Shown here piece by piece: positions 15,695 through 24,614 of a stretch of 64,000 nt of DNA. Location of the stretch: assembly GCA_958296405.1 (NCBI GenBank), contig OY282519.1, positions 2,278,132 through 2,342,131 of the forward strand. The letters are read 5' to 3'. The notes beneath the pieces were generated by a model. The model was not told the DNA's origin and did not search any database. It worked only from the letters and a program-made list of their open reading frames with translations. A program made the translations under genes and the position numbers. The stretch is from an uncultured Pseudomonadales bacterium (lineage in GTDB: Bacteria; Pseudomonadota; Gammaproteobacteria; Pseudomonadales; Azotimanducaceae). Every line of letters starts with the position of its first letter. The first letter of the stretch is position 1.

Positions 15695-16109
15695 ACTGTG
15701 GCCAAGGATTGACGACGTCCACGCCGCTGGGCGCAAAGTCCTTGACGTTGCGTGTCATCACCGCCATTTCGTGATGCAGCGCCGTTGCCGCGATCAATCC
15801 GTCCGCGGCCGCGATCTGTTGCCCCCTGTGTTTGGCGCGGGCCGTGAGTTGCCCCCAAAGTCGGGCGATGGGCGCGTCCACTTGCAAGATGCGCTGGCGG
15901 AAATCGTTTTGCAGCCGGTCCAGCCACGCGAAGAGATCCCGTTGGCGCTGCCCCGGGACCAAGCCGTGTGCGCCCTTGTACATCTCGCCGATCGTGATGA
16001 CGCTGATGAAGGCACGGTCGCCTAGGTCGGCAACCGCCGATTTGACTCTGGGCTCGCCGTTTGGTTTGTGTACTTCCGAGACGACGCAGGTATCCGGCAG
16101 CGCCCTCAT
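15693..16109 (-). CDS. PIN-domain ribonuclease, VapC-like toxin
   Basis: A 138-residue PIN protein. The acidic catalytic positions are visible: D6 in MRALPDTCVVSE, the Glu in VITIGEMYKG, the Asp in AAADGLIAATAL, and the last in MTRNVKDF. It has the usual VapC length. Its ATG overlaps the stop of the restriction-modification gene (ATGA), leaving no room for a VapB antitoxin upstream. Downstream, 29 bp separate it from a convergent carrier gene. It would cleave RNA, classically tRNA. Coupling to the R-M enzyme suggests it acts with that system or was captured by it. Confidence 0.87.
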   Translation of the reverse strand: MRALPDTCVVSEVHKPNGEPRVKSAVADLGDRAFISVITIGEMYKGAHGLVPGQRQRDLFAWLDRLQNDFRQRILQVDAPIARLWGQLTARAKHRGQQIAAADGLIAATALHHEMAVMTRNVKDFAPSGVDVVNPWPQ

Positions 16110-19100
16110 AGTTCGATGTCGCGCATTGGGGAGCGGTCGCGCTCAAGGTCTAGCCCCTCGAACGAAGGGCCGCTCATCAAGTGCGCGATGAAGTCATCGT
16201 CTTCGATTCCTTCGGTGTAGGCCGGCCGATTGGACACAGTCGGCTCGCGCACGATCTTTTCCCGCCAATACGCGATCGCTTCCGGGTCACGGCCTAGACA
16301 GGCCGCGGCCGCAGCGTCGAGCTCCGCGCGAACCGGGCATTCATCCATCTGCGGCCAAGGCAGCAGCTCTGCCTTGCCGAGCCGTTGGAAGGCATCTTGC
16401 AGCGGCGTCAGGTCGCATTTCGCTGGGTCTGGCACGGGCAAGGACCGTAGCTGTTCCAACGAATAGTCCGAGTAGTCCAGCTTCTTCTGTCGGCGGTTCA
16501 AGAACGACGCCACTGCCGGAGTGGAGTTCAGGTAGGCGCACCAAGCCTCAAGGGTCTCCACAGGGGCGGAGATGTGCGGCAACGGCGTCACGGGAATGAA
16601 AGGCTGACCCAAGACGGGGCGAGGTGCATGGATGGCGGCCACTCTGTTTCGGGGTGCCCAGATTTTGCTGGCAATAAGCATCCTGCTCGCCTTCGGCCAC
16701 AACACGTCCGTTGCGTACCGCCGTTTGGCGGGCTTGGGTTCCGTGGCGAAGTCTGCAAAAGATCTCATCGTCCTGCGGCTGTTCGGCTTGTGCGTCCACA
16801 CGACTGGGAACTTCGCGTCCGGTATGGGGTGGTCTAACGGGTTCACGAACGCATCCCGCAATCGTTGCCCGCCCGGTTCGACTAATGCCAAGTCTCCCAG
16901 CGGCGTGGTGGCGTCATGCTCATCGATGTAGCGTGCGAGGGCCGCCATGGTGCCGTCTAGGTATTGACAGGGCGTCCAATCGCCGGCCGCCATGCGTTCG
17001 GCCGGCCAAACGTAGGCGCGATGCAGGCGGTGGTTCTCCCCGGCATGCACCGCCGCCACCCAATCGGCGGCCTCTTGGGCCGTTTGCGGCATGCGTGTGA
17101 GCGCGATGAAGGTGGTTGCTCGCCGCGGCTCGCCGGGGCCGCGGCGCCGGCAGACGAGGAGCGATTCGTGAATCGCCGTGTTGACGGAGAAGTTCGGGCG
17201 TTTCGGATCGTGGCTGGTGACGATGAAGTCGATGTGGAAGCGCTCCGCCAAGAATCTCCGCTCATCCACTCCCGACGTGCTGGTGCAGGCCGTGGTGGGC
17301 AGAATTTTGCCGAGCACGCCGGCGTCCTTGTGCAGCAACGCATCAGCCAACGGGGTGAAGAGGGTTCGCACGCTGTTTGAGTCGATGAGGTGTGAAGCGG
17401 CAGGGTCTGCCCCATGTATCTGGCGTTTGATCTCGAGTTTGCGCTGCTGAATCCCCTTCTTGGCGGCAGCGCTGAACCTGCGCCCGTAGTGTTCATTGTT
17501 GGTGAATGGCGGGTTCATCAGGATCACGTCCATGCCGCGTATGTCTGGCACGTTGGCCACGGCGGATTCCCGCGTCGAAACCGCTGCCTGCTTAACGTGC
17601 CCCAAGAGGCTCAACTGCTCGCCGCCGCCGACGGCTGTCGGCAGCAGTTCAAGGCTGCCCAAAGCCACTGAGCCATCGGGTTGCGGGCCGTGGCGCATGG
17701 TGTGGATGTGCATGGCTTCGTAGTCCACGGTGGGGGCGCCAAGCGTCAGGTTCGAGGCGGCGAGCTGCGTCGCTTGGTAGTTGATGTCCAAGCCCCGGAT
17801 GGAATGCTCGACCAGCGCCTTGTGGGCTTGTCGCACCTCGGCCGGCGTCATCGGCTTAGCCGCCGCCATGTGGTCCTTGATGGTTTTGAGCGCCGCCATC
17901 AGCAGCGTGCCGGTGCCGCAGGCCGGGTCCAGAATGCGCAGCCCCGTCGCCTGCTGCCAATCCGACCAGTCCGCGAAGTTGGGGCCAAGCGCCAGCCCCG
18001 CAAGCATCAGCGCGGAGATGTTGTTGGTGTAGAAGGCGCCGTCACTGACGGCGCTGCCGAGTATCTTGTGGTAGAGCGGGCCAGCGTGGTCGTAGCCGAG
18101 TTCAGTGACGGCATCGGATAGGTTCACGGCGCACTCCGCCAGTATCCGCGTCGGTGCCTTGAGGCCGTCGAACGATGGCGAGTTCTCGATGAGGGACAGT
18201 GCCGGGCGGAACACGGGCGCGTAGTCCTTGCCGAGGATTGCGTCCCAGGCTTCGGCGAGGCTCTCGGCTGGGGTGTGGGAGCGGCCGATCTCGATGAGGT
18301 CTGGCAGCCCTTCGAGCGTGGCGGATTCCTTCTGCAAACGCCGATGCAGCAAACAGGCGTTGCACAACAAGAGCGCCGCGGTGGTGGACACTTCCCGATC
18401 TTTGACGCTGGTGAGGTCTAAGGCTTGACGCAACGAGGCCAGGAGTGTTGGGCTGTCTTCAATTCTCCTCGCCGCCAGCCCCACCGAGCGGACGATGTCA
18501 TCCGCCGTCACTTGGCCGGGGCGACCTAGCCCAGAGGCAGCCACCACCTTGGCGAAGATGCCCGGTTCCACGGCTTGGAAGGCGAGGATGTCGCCGATGG
18601 CTGGGTGCAGGGTGTCGTCGTCGCGCACTTCGCCGTCGCGGCCGCGAGGAATGGGGGTGGGCTGGTCTCCGTTGGCTGTGCCGGTGTCGATCAGCACGTG
18701 TACAAACGTCGCTGGGGATTCCGCGAGCCGCTCATCATGGGATTGCAGCGCCCGCAGCACGGCGCCGATGTGTCGGTAATCATCGCCGCGCTGTTGCAGC
18801 AATTCCGCGATGTCGCCCTCGCCTTCGGGCACGAACACCGGCACCACGATGTATCCGAAACGCTTGCCCTCAGCTTTGCGCATGACGCGGCCGACAGCTT
18901 GAACGATGTCGATTTGGCTCTGCTTCGGGTCTAGGAACGCCACGGCGTCCAGGGCTGGCACGTCCACGCCTTCCGAGAACACCTTCACGTTGCAGATCAT
19001 CCGCGCTTGGCTCTTGTGGGGCGCGTCGTTCAGCCAGCGCCGCTCTTGGTTGCGCTGCAGCGCAGTGCTCTTGCCGTCCAAGTGGCGGGCTTCAAGGTCT

Positions 19101-20650
19101 GCGCGTTTGCCGCGGCCAGCCAGCGTGCGCGTGACGCGCTGTTTGAGGGCGAGGTTGCCGTTGATGGTGTCGCGGAACCACTTGGAACGCTGAATCGTTG
19201 ACGCGAAGGCAATGCTGCGGGGCAATGCGCTCGGCGTCTCGCCGCCTTCCACCGCGCCGTTCAAGGCCAGCATGGTTCCCAACAGACGGCAGAGATCGGT
19301 GTCCGACGCTCTCTTGGGCGCATTTTCGCCCGTGAGCGCGGCGCGGATGCCTGGCGTGAGCTGGCTTTCGCGGATGCCGAGCACGATCACGCGATAGTCC
19401 GAGAGCTCCCCGGCAGCGACGGCTTGCGAGAACTTGACATGGTGGAGCAGCGGCCCGTACACATCCACATCCGACATGTCCACCACGTTGTAGGCGAACC
19501 CCTTTCTTTCCGCGGCCCGCTCGGTGGCCCGCACCGACCTTTGCGTATACATGCGCTGCGTGGCAGTCATGTAGAGGCGCTTGCCAGCGTTGAGCTGCGC
19601 CGCGTCGTGGAACGCTTGGAAATCCACCTCCTTGCCGGCGACGTCATCCCGAATGACGCCGGTGGTGCGGTGGGCTTCGTCGGCAATGGCGAGATCAAAG
19701 CCCGGTGCGCCATGCCGCGCTTGGGCCTCACGCACTTTGCGCAGGGAGTGGTAGGTGCAGAAGACGGCCTTCACGCCGCCGCTCGGGTTGCCCAGCCGCC
19801 GCGAGATGTCCGCCGGGTCTGACGCCACGTCGCAGACCAGATCGTCCGCGCCGATCTCTTGGCGTTCGCCGCGCCCGCCGGCGGTGCTGTCTGAACACAC
19901 CACCAGCGCGGACATGTCCCGCGTCCGGTGCGTCAGCCACTCGCGCCGCGCTTGGGACACTAGGGCGATGGTGGGCGCTGCGAACAGAATCCGCCCGTCG
20001 TCCGGCACGATGCGCTCGGAGAGCTTGAGCGCCGTGAAGGTCTTGCCGGTGCCGCAGGCCATCACCAACTTGCCACGATGGTTGCCTTGGGTGACGAGGC
20101 CGTCGTACACGGCGTCGATGGCTTGCTGCTGAAGCGGCTTCGGCTGCCGGCGCGCCGCGGGCCTTTGGAACTGGCGGATCTCGTGGTCCAGGAAATCCAG
20201 AAAGTCGATGCGGACGACCCTCGGCACGCGGCCGGCGATGGCGCGCTCCGCGGCGGCATTCCATGCGCAGGTGGAAACGATCCAACGCAGCCCGAAGGCT
20301 GGCCGCGAAGATTCGTTGAGGAAACTATCGATGTTTGGCTTGGTGATGATGGCTTCTGCCGCGTAGCACTTGCACTGGATGGCGATGACGGTGCCATCCA
20401 TTTGCGTTGCCACGAGGTCGATGCCGTGGTCGCGGCCGTCGAGGCCAGTGAGCTGCTCGCGGTCTGGCCAGTCTCGCCATGGCCAGATTGCCGCCACGTC
20501 GAACTCGGGGTTGTCGCGCACGGTGGCCATGAACAGGTGCTCGAACCAACGCCCCTTTTCGGCTTCGCTGGAAGCGTTGCGGCGTATGCGTTCGAGCGCG
20601 TCGCCAACTCGTTCGCTGGGGCGCAGGTCTAGGTTGGTTTGGATAGTCAC
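16106..20650 (-). CDS. single-chain restriction-modification enzyme, type ISP-like
   Basis: About 1514 residues from the GTG at 20650. Domains in order: Mrr-like nuclease (about 30-150; D77 in DGRDHGIDLVA and IQCK at 91-94); SF2 helicase (Walker A ACGTGKT 198-204, DEAH 324-327, TAT at 362-364, QAVGRVMR 584-591); linker; N6-adenine methyltransferase (DPACGTGT 908-915, NPPF 1046-1049); C-terminal target-recognition region. This order and length match LlaGI/LlaBIII type ISP enzymes, which translocate on DNA and cleave unmodified phage DNA. The start is uncertain: the frame stays open to 21004 through repeat DNA, and an ATG at 20746 is an alternative. It overlaps the PIN gene by ATGA. Confidence 0.88.
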   Translation of the reverse strand: MTIQTNLDLRPSERVGDALERIRRNASSEAEKGRWFEHLFMATVRDNPEFDVAAIWPWRDWPDREQLTGLDGRDHGIDLVATQMDGTVIAIQCKCYAAEAIITKPNIDSFLNESSRPAFGLRWIVSTCAWNAAAERAIAGRVPRVVRIDFLDFLDHEIRQFQRPAARRQPKPLQQQAIDAVYDGLVTQGNHRGKLVMACGTGKTFTALKLSERIVPDDGRILFAAPTIALVSQARREWLTHRTRDMSALVVCSDSTAGGRGERQEIGADDLVCDVASDPADISRRLGNPSGGVKAVFCTYHSLRKVREAQARHGAPGFDLAIADEAHRTTGVIRDDVAGKEVDFQAFHDAAQLNAGKRLYMTATQRMYTQRSVRATERAAERKGFAYNVVDMSDVDVYGPLLHHVKFSQAVAAGELSDYRVIVLGIRESQLTPGIRAALTGENAPKRASDTDLCRLLGTMLALNGAVEGGETPSALPRSIAFASTIQRSKWFRDTINGNLALKQRVTRTLAGRGKRADLEARHLDGKSTALQRNQERRWLNDAPHKSQARMICNVKVFSEGVDVPALDAVAFLDPKQSQIDIVQAVGRVMRKAEGKRFGYIVVPVFVPEGEGDIAELLQQRGDDYRHIGAVLRALQSHDERLAESPATFVHVLIDTGTANGDQPTPIPRGRDGEVRDDDTLHPAIGDILAFQAVEPGIFAKVVAASGLGRPGQVTADDIVRSVGLAARRIEDSPTLLASLRQALDLTSVKDREVSTTAALLLCNACLLHRRLQKESATLEGLPDLIEIGRSHTPAESLAEAWDAILGKDYAPVFRPALSLIENSPSFDGLKAPTRILAECAVNLSDAVTELGYDHAGPLYHKILGSAVSDGAFYTNNISALMLAGLALGPNFADWSDWQQATGLRILDPACGTGTLLMAALKTIKDHMAAAKPMTPAEVRQAHKALVEHSIRGLDINYQATQLAASNLTLGAPTVDYEAMHIHTMRHGPQPDGSVALGSLELLPTAVGGGEQLSLLGHVKQAAVSTRESAVANVPDIRGMDVILMNPPFTNNEHYGRRFSAAAKKGIQQRKLEIKRQIHGADPAASHLIDSNSVRTLFTPLADALLHKDAGVLGKILPTTACTSTSGVDERRFLAERFHIDFIVTSHDPKRPNFSVNTAIHESLLVCRRRGPGEPRRATTFIALTRMPQTAQEAADWVAAVHAGENHRLHRAYVWPAERMAAGDWTPCQYLDGTMAALARYIDEHDATTPLGDLALVEPGGQRLRDAFVNPLDHPIPDAKFPVVWTHKPNSRRTMRSFADFATEPKPAKRRYATDVLWPKASRMLIASKIWAPRNRVAAIHAPRPVLGQPFIPVTPLPHISAPVETLEAWCAYLNSTPAVASFLNRRQKKLDYSDYSLEQLRSLPVPDPAKCDLTPLQDAFQRLGKAELLPWPQMDECPVRAELDAAAAACLGRDPEAIAYWREKIVREPTVSNRPAYTEGIEDDDFIAHLMSGPSFEGLDLERDRSPMRDIEL

Positions 20651-21074
20651 GCCCACGCATCCCGATTGTGGCGCCGAAGGCGGATTTGCGGCGGGCGGGG
20701 AGTTGGACGAGGCCGTGCCCGGCCTCCCCGCGACGCTGCTGGCCATCATAGCCGAACTCAAGCGGGCAGCCGTCAATGGCCGGTTGCTTGGCCGCGGGCC
20801 TTGCGACCTGCCTGTCCTTTGGAAGGGCGTGCCTGTCCCCGAAAGGGTGCGCGAGCGTGTGCCTGTCCCCGCAGAGGGAAGGGACGGTCGGTGCCTGTCC
20901 CCGCAACGAAACGGTAGGGCGTGTCCTGTCCCCGTAGGACGCGTCCCGCAACGTGCGTGCCTGTCCCCGTGGGGCGAGATGGTCCCCGTAGGGCGAGATG
21001 GCACCCACGGTCTACGCGCCCATGCCCGCCGGTGTTAGCATCCCTGCGCTCTACGGCGAGGGACGGGCGGCGAC
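20651..21074. other. 424-bp divergent intergenic region with repeats
   Basis: Lies between the restriction-modification gene (minus) and the enoyl-CoA hydratase gene (plus). The middle is a run of GTGCCTGTCCCC units. The frame upstream of the R-M start remains open across the repeats, but its composition does not look like protein. Nothing else recognised. Confidence 0.6.
20808..20968 (+). repeat. GTGCCTGTCCC repeat cluster 1
   Basis: GTGCCTGTCCCC occurs at 20829, 20859, 20891 and 20957, with variants at 20808 (CCTGCCTGTCC) and 20921 (GTGTCCTGTCCCC). Spacing is about 30 bp (30, 32, 30, 36). Intervening bases are unrelated GC-rich sequence. The same core recurs in two other divergent intergenic regions of this window. 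Confidence 0.85.
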
Positions 21075-21884
21075 ATGGATTTTGAGACGGTCCTCTATGA
21101 GGTGGCGGACAAGATCGCCACGATCACGCTGAATCGCCCGGAACGGATGAACACTTGGAACGCCGCGCTCGCGGCAGACCTTGCTGGGGCGCTGTTGGAG
21201 GCGCGTGATGACGATGGCGTGCGCGCGATCATCATCACCGGCGCCGGTCGGGCGTTCTGCGCGGGGCTGGAGCTTGAGCGTGGCAGCGAGACCGTCGGCA
21301 CGGCCCCGGACGCAGACCGCGCGCGCCGCGGCAATATCCCGGAATTGCTGCCCCACGATGTGCCGAAGCCAGTGCTCGCGGCGATCAACGGCCCGGCGGT
21401 GGGCGTCGGCATCACCTATCCCATGCTCTGCGATGTGCGCATCGCGGCGGAACAGGCGAAGATCGGCTTCGTGTTCGTGCGCCGCGGCTTGATGCCCGAA
21501 CTTGCCTCGCACACCATCGTGCAGCGCGTGGTTGGCCTGTCCAACGCGGCGGATTTGCTGATGTCCGGGCGCATCATCACCGGGGTGGAGGCCGCGCAGA
21601 TGGGCCTCGTCAGCAGGGCGGTGCCCAAGGATGCGTTGCTCGACACGGCGCGCGAGATGGCGGCGGAGTACGCCAAGGCGGCGCCCGTTTCGGTGGCGCT
21701 CACCAAGCGCCTCTTGTGGGAGGGCGCGGCGAGCGCCGTGCCGGACATGATGCAGCGCGAGGGGGACATCTTCCCATGGCTGCGCGAGCAGCCGGACGCG
21801 CGCGAAGGCGTCGTGTCGTTCCTCGAGAAGCGCGACCCTGAGTGGCGCATGTCCGTCGCGAAGGATTTGCCGGCCGGCCCGTGA
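21075..21884 (+). CDS. enoyl-CoA hydratase/isomerase (crotonase) family protein
   Basis: A 269-residue crotonase. The oxyanion-hole segments are GAGRAFCAGLEL (about 57-68) and INGPAVGVGITYPMLCD (about 105-121). The region FVRRGLMPELAS carries the Glu expected to act as catalytic base. Length is normal. Start ATG at 21075. Likely hydrates or isomerises an enoyl-CoA in the cytosol. No overlap with neighbours, so probably transcribed alone from the repeat-bearing upstream region. Confidence 0.9.
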   Translation: MDFETVLYEVADKIATITLNRPERMNTWNAALAADLAGALLEARDDDGVRAIIITGAGRAFCAGLELERGSETVGTAPDADRARRGNIPELLPHDVPKPVLAAINGPAVGVGITYPMLCDVRIAAEQAKIGFVFVRRGLMPELASHTIVQRVVGLSNAADLLMSGRIITGVEAAQMGLVSRAVPKDALLDTAREMAAEYAKAAPVSVALTKRLLWEGAASAVPDMMQREGDIFPWLREQPDAREGVVSFLEKRDPEWRMSVAKDLPAGP

Positions 21885-22171
21885 CGGCCATGGCTGGCCT
21901 CCAGCCCGCTTCGTGATGGCCTTGGCGGTGGCTTTTGCTCGCCGCCGGCCGTTGGTGCGTAGCGGCCTAGCCTGCCGCCATCTGCGGCCGTTCTCCGCTC
22001 CTTCCCGCCGCGCTTGAGCAGGGCGAAGCGACCGCGCGCCCATATCCCATTCCCGCTCCGCACCCCTCGCGGCCATGCACCCTGCTATATTGAGCGGCAC
22101 CCGTGCGCGCCGCTGCGGGAGAAACTGGCGGCGCGGCGTCCGCACTCGTTGCGCCACCGGAGGAGCCTTGC

Positions 22172-23110
22172 ATGAGCACCGCCCATTTTGGGGTGACCAT
22201 TCCGCAGATCAAACGCCCGTGGGTGGCCGCCGCGGATGCGGCCCGCGCCTTCGAGGCGATGGGCTACGATTCCATTTGGGTGTGCGACCACCTGTACGGC
22301 CCGCAATCTCCGCAACTGCCCATTCTCGAAGCATGGTCGATGGTCTCGGCCCTCGCCGCCATCACCGAACGCGTGGAAATCGGCACCCTCGTCACCCCGG
22401 CCGGGATGCGCAACCCAGCGCACTTGGGCAAGATCATCGCCACCGCGGACAACATCGCCGGCGGGCGCGTCATCGCCGGCCTCGGCGGCGGTTGGATGCC
22501 CCGTGAGTTCACGGACTTCGGCATGCCCTTCCTCGGCACTGGCGAACGGCTGGGCCAACTGCGCGAGACGGTTGAGCTGCTGCGGCGCATGTGGGGCGAG
22601 GATGAGCAGCAAGTCACCTTCAACGGGCGCTTCGTGCAGGCCGACAACGTGGTTTGCCAACCCAAGCCCCCGCGCCGCGTGCCCATCCTCATCGGCGGCG
22701 CCGGCGAGAAGGTGACGCTGCGCCTTGCGGCGCAACATGGAGACTACTGGAACAACCTTGCCGGCCATCAGGGGAGCCTGAGCCACAAGGTAGATGTGTT
22801 GAAGCGCCATTGCGACGTGGTGGGGCGGGATTTCGACGACATCGTCGTCAGCCAGCAATGCTTGGTCACCATCGCGCCAGACGCAGCCAGCGCCGGCCCC
22901 ATGGCAGACCGGGCGCAGCAGATATTCGGCGGCCACATGGGGGATCCGAAAGGCCCTCTCGCCATCACGGGCACTCCCAGCCAATGCGTCGATGCCATCG
23001 GCAAGCACATCGAGCTCGGCTGCACCGCATTCGTGATGGAGTTCTTTGGCCGCGAGACGGTCACCCCTGCGCAGTTGTTTGCGGAGGAAGTGGCGCCGCA
23101 CTTCAAGTAG
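22172..23110 (+). CDS. LLM-class (luciferase-like) F420/flavin-dependent oxidoreductase
   Basis: A 312-residue TIM-barrel oxidoreductase starting MSTAHFGVTIPQ after CGGAGGAG. Marks of the family are YDSIWVCDHLYGP, VEIGTLVTPAGMRNPAHLGKI, GGRVIAGLGGGWMPREF and PVPILIGGAGEKVTLRLAAQH-like sequence near residue 175. The substrate and flavin (FMN or F420) cannot be told from sequence alone. The CoxE-like gene starts 13 bp downstream, so the two are probably co-transcribed. Confidence 0.87.
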   Translation: MSTAHFGVTIPQIKRPWVAAADAARAFEAMGYDSIWVCDHLYGPQSPQLPILEAWSMVSALAAITERVEIGTLVTPAGMRNPAHLGKIIATADNIAGGRVIAGLGGGWMPREFTDFGMPFLGTGERLGQLRETVELLRRMWGEDEQQVTFNGRFVQADNVVCQPKPPRRVPILIGGAGEKVTLRLAAQHGDYWNNLAGHQGSLSHKVDVLKRHCDVVGRDFDDIVVSQQCLVTIAPDAASAGPMADRAQQIFGGHMGDPKGPLAITGTPSQCVDAIGKHIELGCTAFVMEFFGRETVTPAQLFAEEVAPHFK

Positions 23111-23123
23111 CCCCGCCACGCAC

Positions 23124-24614
23124 ATGGATCGCGAGCTCACACACTTCATCGCCGCGCTGCGCAATGCCGAGGTGCGCGTCTCGCCGGCCGAAACCCTAGA
23201 CGCGCTCAGCGCCGTGGAGTTGGTGGGTTATCGGAATCGCGCCCTGCTCAAGGATGCGTTGGCGCTTATGCTGCCGAAAACCATCGACGAAAAGGAAACG
23301 TTCGACGCCACCTTCGATCAATTCTTCGCGTTTGAGGAAGTGGCCGGGGCGCGGGGCGAACTCGAGGTGGAAGACCAGACCGGCGCGGACGAATCCGGCA
23401 ACGGCGGCGGCGCTGGTCAAGGCGAAGGCGAGGGCGAAGGCGCCGGTGGCGTTGGCACAGGCCGCGGCGGCAAGGGCGGCAAGAAGAGCAAGCAGTTTGG
23501 CGCGGAGGAAGAGGAAGAGGAGGACTTGGGCCCGGGCGAGATGGCCACGCCCACTTCAGCCTTGGGCAAGCTCTTGATGCAGGATGGCCGCGTCGAGCTC
23601 TCGGTGCAGACGGCGGCTGCTGGGCGCGCCGTGAAGCTGGAGGAAATCCAAGTCTTCACGCAAAAGGGCTTGTACACCCGCCGCATCATGGAGGAGATGG
23701 GCCTTGCCGAGCTGCATCAGGAAATTGGAGACTTGAAGCGCAGCCAGTTCGTCCCTAGCCGGCGCCTTGGCCAAGAACTCAAGAAGCGCCGCGAGTGGCT
23801 GCGTGAGCAAGTGCGCGATTACGTTGAGCGCCAGTTCCTGCTGCATGCGGACGCTTCCGGCCGCCGCCTGCGCGAAGAGCTGTTGCGCAAAGTGAAGCTC
23901 AGCAATGTGGAGCACCGCAACTTTCGCCTCATCCAAGAGGTTGTGTTCAAGATGGCGAAGAAGCTGGTGGCCTTGCACTCGCGGCGCAAAAAGGTGTTCC
24001 GCCGCGGGCAACTCAACCTCACCCGCACGCTGCGCAACAACATGGCCTACGACGGCGCCATCTTTGACCTGCATTGGAAATCCATCAAGGTGGATCGGCC
24101 CAAGGTGTTCGCCATTTGCGATGTCAGCGGTTCCGTCGCCAACTATGCCCGCTTCATGCTGATGTTCCTCTACAGCCTTGAGGAAGTGATGCCCAAGGTG
24201 CGTTCCTTTGCCTTTTCCTCAGACTTGGCGGAGGTGACGGAACTGTTTGAGCGCAACCGCATTGAGGACGCCATCGCCAAAACGCTGCGCGATTACAGCG
24301 GCGGCTCCACAGACTATGGCCAAGCCTTTGAGGACTTCAAGCGCCTCTGCATGGACGATGTCGACAACCGCACCACCATCATCATCTTGGGCGATGGCCG
24401 CAACAACTATGGCGACGCCCGCGCCGAAATCTTGAAGGAGATGTACGACCGCGCCAAGCGCGTGCTGTGGTTGAACCCGGAGCCGCGCGGCACATGGACG
24501 GTGGGGGATGCCGAGATGCGCAAATACACCGCCTACGTGCATCAGGCCGATGAGTGCAACTCGCTCATGCATTTGGAGCGGGTGGTCGGAAATCTGTTGC
24601 GAACCGTGCAGTGA
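23124..24614 (+). CDS. VWA-domain protein, CoxE-like
   Basis: A 496-residue cytosolic protein. The N-terminal 80 residues resemble the CoxE/YehP-type helical region. Residues 90-140 are a low-complexity Gly/Glu/Lys linker (for example GEGEGEGAGG and EEEEEED). The C-terminal VWA domain has its MIDAS loop at FAICDVSGSVAN, D333-S337, and later DYSGGSTDYG. CoxE proteins normally work with a MoxR AAA+ ATPase to insert metals or mature complexes; no MoxR gene is adjacent. The next gene starts by GTGA overlap, coupling it to the peptide importer, an unusual partner. Confidence 0.83.
   Translation: MDRELTHFIAALRNAEVRVSPAETLDALSAVELVGYRNRALLKDALALMLPKTIDEKETFDATFDQFFAFEEVAGARGELEVEDQTGADESGNGGGAGQGEGEGEGAGGVGTGRGGKGGKKSKQFGAEEEEEEDLGPGEMATPTSALGKLLMQDGRVELSVQTAAAGRAVKLEEIQVFTQKGLYTRRIMEEMGLAELHQEIGDLKRSQFVPSRRLGQELKKRREWLREQVRDYVERQFLLHADASGRRLREELLRKVKLSNVEHRNFRLIQEVVFKMAKKLVALHSRRKKVFRRGQLNLTRTLRNNMAYDGAIFDLHWKSIKVDRPKVFAICDVSGSVANYARFMLMFLYSLEEVMPKVRSFAFSSDLAEVTELFERNRIEDAIAKTLRDYSGGSTDYGQAFEDFKRLCMDDVDNRTTIIILGDGRNNYGDARAEILKEMYDRAKRVLWLNPEPRGTWTVGDAEMRKYTAYVHQADECNSLMHLERVVGNLLRTVQ

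Noticed and set aside
20808-20968. CRISPR array, because short repeats recur every 30 bp
   Set aside because: The conserved part is only about 12 bp, the spacing varies and no cas genes are near.
20651-21004. N-terminal extension of the restriction-modification protein
   Set aside because: It would translate the repeat cluster into a Gly/Thr/Arg-rich low-complexity peptide with no domain.
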